Below, one piece after another: positions 61,183 through 64,000 of a stretch of 64,000 bases of DNA. Position 1 is the stretch's first letter; each line of letters begins with the position of its first letter. Position numbers and translations under genes: made by a program. This stretch comes from Roseomonas marmotae (lineage in GTDB: Bacteria; Pseudomonadota; Alphaproteobacteria; Acetobacterales; Acetobacteraceae), in the NCBI RefSeq assembly GCF_017654485.1, contig NZ_CP061091.1, forward strand, positions 1,315,501-1,379,500. Reading direction: 5' to 3'. A model generated the notes under the pieces. It had not been told where the DNA came from, searched no databases, and worked only from the letters and a program-made list of their open reading frames with translations.

Positions 61183-62190
61183 TCAGCCGTCCACCTTGGC
61201 GCCGGAGCGGCGCACCACCTCGGCCCACTTCTTGACCTCGGCGGCGACGAAGGTCTCGAAGGCCTCCGGGCTGGTGCCGCCATCCGGCGTCAGGTCAGGC
61301 TTCATGCCGCCCAGGTCCGCCAGCCTCGCCCAGACTTCCTTGTCCTTCACCACCGCATCGATCGTGGCGCCCAGCTTGTCGATGACGGGCTTCGGCGTCT
61401 TGGCCGGGGCCTGCACACCGAACCAGCCGGTCGCCTCGACGCCGGGCAGCCCTTCCTCGGCCGTGGTGGGTACATCGGGAAGGGCGGGGCTGCGGACGGG
61501 GGTGGTCACCGCCAGCGCCCTCAGCCGCCCTTCCCGGATATGGCCGATGGCGGAGGGCAGGTTGTCCACGCCCACCTCCACGCGGCCGGCCATGATCTCG
61601 GCCATCATCGGGCCGGCGCCCCTGAAGGGCACATGCGTCATCTGGATCCCGGCTTCCAGCTTCAGCAGCTCGCCCGTCATGTGCAGCGAGGTGCCGGCGC
61701 CGGAGGAGCCGTGATTCAGCTCATTGGGCTTGGACTTGGCCAGCGCCACCAGCTCCCGCAGGTTCTTCACCGGCAGTTCCGGGTTCACGAAGATGACGTT
61801 GGGTACCTTGATCAGCAGCCCGACATTGGCGAGGTCGGAAGGCTTGTAGCCGATCTGCCCGGCATAGAGCGCATAGTTGATGGCGCCGGATGAGACCGTC
61901 TGCATGAGGATGGTATAGCCATCCGGCTCCGCCTTCGCGGCGACCTCGCTGCCGATATTGCCGCCGGCTCCCCCGCGGTTCTCGATCGGGAAGGCTTGGC
62001 CCAGCCGCTGGTGCAACTGCTCCGCCAGGATCCGGGCGGCGATGTCGGTGGTGCCGGCGGGGGTGAAAGGCACAATGAACCTTACCGGCCGGGCAGGCCA
62101 GTTGCCCTGGGCAAACCCCAGGCGCGGCAGGGCGGCGAGGGGAAGCAGGCCAGCGGCGCCGAGCAGCGCCCGGCGATGCAGCTTCGTCAT
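61183..62190 (-). CDS. Bug family (TctC-like) periplasmic solute-binding protein
   Basis: Third stand-alone Bug protein, 335 residues. Signal with HRRALLGAAGLLPLAALP ending in GFAQ, then NWPARPVRFIVPFTPAGTTD, ENRGGAGGNIG and PDGYTILM. ATG 62190 is preferred because AAGGAG is 6 bases upstream; ATG 62196 touches the ribosome site. It is divergent from the NdvA-like exporter with a 163-base gap. No transporter partner nearby; ligand unknown. Confidence 0.92.
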   Translation of the reverse strand: MTKLHRRALLGAAGLLPLAALPRLGFAQGNWPARPVRFIVPFTPAGTTDIAARILAEQLHQRLGQAFPIENRGGAGGNIGSEVAAKAEPDGYTILMQTVSSGAINYALYAGQIGYKPSDLANVGLLIKVPNVIFVNPELPVKNLRELVALAKSKPNELNHGSSGAGTSLHMTGELLKLEAGIQMTHVPFRGAGPMMAEIMAGRVEVGVDNLPSAIGHIREGRLRALAVTTPVRSPALPDVPTTAEEGLPGVEATGWFGVQAPAKTPKPVIDKLGATIDAVVKDKEVWARLADLGGMKPDLTPDGGTSPEAFETFVAAEVKKWAEVVRRSGAKVDG

Positions 62191-62353
62191 GAACATCTCC
62201 TTCGTCGCCGGTCAGCGAAGGTCTGTTATGCCTTCGTCTTGTAGTCCGGCTGCCCTGTTCCTGCCGCATACCCCTGGTCTCTTGCAAGCGGGTCGATGCG
62301 AGCCAAATGGCGGGCATGGCAAGGCTCTGCCTCGACAGGGGTGCTGGGAGCAG

Positions 62354-64000
62354 ATGAATTTCGTAAAGGTCTATGCGCGCGTGCTCGGCCTGCTGAAGCC
62401 GGACCGCGGGGTGGCGATAGGGCTGGCGCTGACTGCTGCGGTGGTGGCCGGCCTGCAATTCCTGGAGCCGGTGCTCTTCGGCCGGGTGGTGGACCTTCTC
62501 TCGGGCAATAAGGGCCAGTCCACGCTGGAGCTGCTGCTGATCTGGGGCGCCGTGGGGCTGGTGGGCATCGGCTGCAACGCGGCCATTGCCCTTTTTTCGG
62601 ACCGCATGGCTCACCGCAACCGCCTGGCGGTCATGCATAGCTATTACCAGCATGTCCTGGCCATGCCGCCCGCCTTCCATGGCGATACCCAGTCCGGGCG
62701 CCTGATGAAGGTGATGCTGGTCGGCACCGACAACCTCTTCAATCTCTGGCTCTCCTTCTTCCGGGACCATCTGATCACGGTGCTGGCGGCCTGCGTGTTG
62801 CTGCCGCTGAGCCTGGTGTTGAACTGGCGCCTGGGCCTGCTGCTGGTCGGGCTGGTGGTGCTCTTCTGCATCGTCGCGACCTTCGTCGTCACCCGCACCC
62901 ACCACCGGCAGGCCGAGGTCGAGCAGCTGCACACCCAGCTGGCCGGCAACGCGCAGGATACCCTCTCCAATATCCTGGTGGTGCAGTCCTTCACCCGCCT
63001 TCAGGCGGAGACGAAGCTGTTCGACAGCATCATCCGGCAGGTGCTGGAGCGGCAGTTCCCGGTGCTGAACTGGTGGGCCATGCTCTCGGTCCTGACGCGC
63101 TCGGCCAGCACGCTCTGCATCATGGCGATCTTCGGGGTCGGTGCCTGGCTGAACGGGCGGGGGCAGGCCAGCGTGGGCGAGATCGTCTCCTTCATGGGCT
63201 TCGCCCTGCTGCTGATCGGGCGGCTGGAAGGGCTGGTTGGCTTCGTCGCCCGGCTGGTCTTCCAGATGCCGGCCCTGCAGGAGCTCTTCAAGGTGATCGA
63301 CACCAAGAGCACGGTGCCCGACCACCCGGATGCGGTGGGCCTGGGCCGCGCCCGGGGCGACGTGGCCTTCGAGGATGTGAGCTTCGCCTATCCCGGCGCC
63401 CGCTCCACCCTCTCTCATGTCAGCTTCAAGGCCGAGGCCGGGCGTTGCGTGGCGCTGGTGGGCCAGACCGGCGCGGGCAAGACCACGGCCATGGCGCTGC
63501 TGCAGCGGCTCTGGGACCCGGCCGCGGGCCGCATCACCATCGATGGCGTGGACCTGCGCGACATGACGCTGGAGAGCCTGCGCCGCAATGTCGGCGTGGT
63601 CTTCCAGGACAGCCTGCTCTTCAACCGCACCATCCGCGAGAACCTGCTGGTCGGCCGCCCCGATGCGACGCAGGAGGAGGTCGAGGAAGCCTGCCGCATG
63701 GCCGAGGCCCATGACTTCATCATGCGCCAGCCGCGGGGCTACGATACCCTGGTAGGGGAGCGGGGCTGCGCCCTGTCCGGCGGCCAGAAGCAGCGGCTTG
63801 CCATCGCCCGCGCGCTGCTGAAGAACCCGCCCATCCTGATCCTGGACGAGGCGACCAGCGCGCTGGATGCCGCGACCGAGGCGCGGGTGCAGAAGGCCCT
63901 GAAGGCCCTGATGGCCGGCCGCACCACCTTCATCATCGCCCATCGCCTCTCCACCATCCGCGATGCCGATGAGATCCTGGTCTTCGAGGCCGGGCAGGTG
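62354..64000 (+). CDS. ndvA: ABC exporter, cyclic beta-glucan NdvA/ChvA type (3' end outside window)
   Basis: 549 residues visible of a fused membrane and ATPase exporter. The N-terminal membrane domain (about 1-320) starts NFVKVYARVLGLLKPDRG, the NdvA/ChvA pattern, with six helices. The ATPase follows: Walker A GQTGAGKT, signature LSGGQKQRLAIARAL, Walker B ILILDEATSALD, H-loop IIAHRLSTI. NdvA exports cyclic beta-1,2-glucan; other family members export similar glycans or lipids, and no ndvB synthase is visible here. The gene continues beyond base 64000. ATG 62354 has GGGAG just upstream. Confidence 0.88.
   Translation, partial: MNFVKVYARVLGLLKPDRGVAIGLALTAAVVAGLQFLEPVLFGRVVDLLSGNKGQSTLELLLIWGAVGLVGIGCNAAIALFSDRMAHRNRLAVMHSYYQHVLAMPPAFHGDTQSGRLMKVMLVGTDNLFNLWLSFFRDHLITVLAACVLLPLSLVLNWRLGLLLVGLVVLFCIVATFVVTRTHHRQAEVEQLHTQLAGNAQDTLSNILVVQSFTRLQAETKLFDSIIRQVLERQFPVLNWWAMLSVLTRSASTLCIMAIFGVGAWLNGRGQASVGEIVSFMGFALLLIGRLEGLVGFVARLVFQMPALQELFKVIDTKSTVPDHPDAVGLGRARGDVAFEDVSFAYPGARSTLSHVSFKAEAGRCVALVGQTGAGKTTAMALLQRLWDPAAGRITIDGVDLRDMTLESLRRNVGVVFQDSLLFNRTIRENLLVGRPDATQEEVEEACRMAEAHDFIMRQPRGYDTLVGERGCALSGGQKQRLAIARALLKNPPILILDEATSALDAATEARVQKALKALMAGRTTFIIAHRLSTIRDADEILVFEAGQV

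Noticed and set aside
61721..63943. A 740-codon open frame on the minus strand
   Set aside because: It is the antisense of the NdvA-like exporter and part of the Bug gene; composition is Gln/His/Arg-rich and shows no domain.
1..64000. tRNA, rRNA, CRISPR, transposons or prophage
   Set aside because: I looked for tRNA-like cloverleaf ends, repeat-spacer patterns, transposase or integrase motifs and saw none. A covariance-model search would be decisive.

Overview
The window is very GC-rich, densely packed bacterial DNA. It looks like an alphaproteobacterium of the Acetobacteraceae, most like Roseomonas and its relatives. The evidence is codon use, a DUF3035/BamF-type lipoprotein next to lspA, several stand-alone Bug (TctC-like) binding proteins, and many small catabolic operons whose genes overlap by ATGA or GTGA. 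This placement is an inference from gene content. I saw no rRNA, tRNA, CRISPR array, insertion sequence or phage gene.

Layout. 1-9.4 kb: a LysR regulator (cut by the window edge) diverges from a Bug binding protein that leads into a split AtuA-type pair. RidA and a second Bug protein follow on the minus strand, then a GntR/FCD regulator with a clear palindromic operator, an old yellow enzyme, an alpha/beta hydrolase and a peptide-type binding protein. 9.7-15.2 kb: a complete oligopeptide-type ABC operon (binding protein, two permeases, two ATPases). The first ATPase carries a one-base frameshift that makes the two ATPases look like one fused gene. 15.3-17.4 kb: a BKACE-family enzyme and an MBL-fold hydrolase. 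17.6-29.7 kb: a minus-strand housekeeping block, in transcription order LOG-family protein, ribF, ileS, lspA, DUF3035 lipoprotein, two M16 peptidases, pgi and mutL.

29.8-36.5 kb: an M20 peptidase, a TAXI-type TRAP binding protein coupled to a large Pro/Ala-rich membrane protein with a Sel1/TPR-like tail, and a DUF1537 kinase-PdxA2 pair that probably degrades a four-carbon sugar acid such as D-threonate. 36.5-45.1 kb: the most unusual cluster. It has an M20 deacylase, a coupled trio of threonine-synthase-like enzyme, M81 metallopeptidase and DSD1-type PLP enzyme, and facing them an operon of TSUP permease, Asp/Glu racemase, LysR and MFS. It looks like an uptake and breakdown module for an amide-linked, D- or beta-hydroxy amino-acid compound; the substrate cannot be read from the sequence.

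45.1-49.9 kb: a second TSUP permease, a LacI regulator broken by a one-base frameshift, a GntP permease and an LLM flavin monooxygenase. 49.9-54.0 kb: a double-domain glycosyltransferase and an FkbM methyltransferase with a long repeat-rich coiled coil, probably surface polysaccharide functions. 54.2-60.5 kb: an amine/amino-acid FAD oxidase, a coupled GhrA reductase, class II aldolase and ABC ATPase, a zinc-ribbon methyltransferase and a second class II aldolase. 60.6-64 kb: a PRC-barrel protein, a third Bug protein, and the start of an NdvA-like cyclic glucan exporter that runs off the window.

Convergent gene pairs are often separated by strong GC hairpins without long T tracts. Two single-base frameshifts (dppD-like and lacI-like) need checking against reads.
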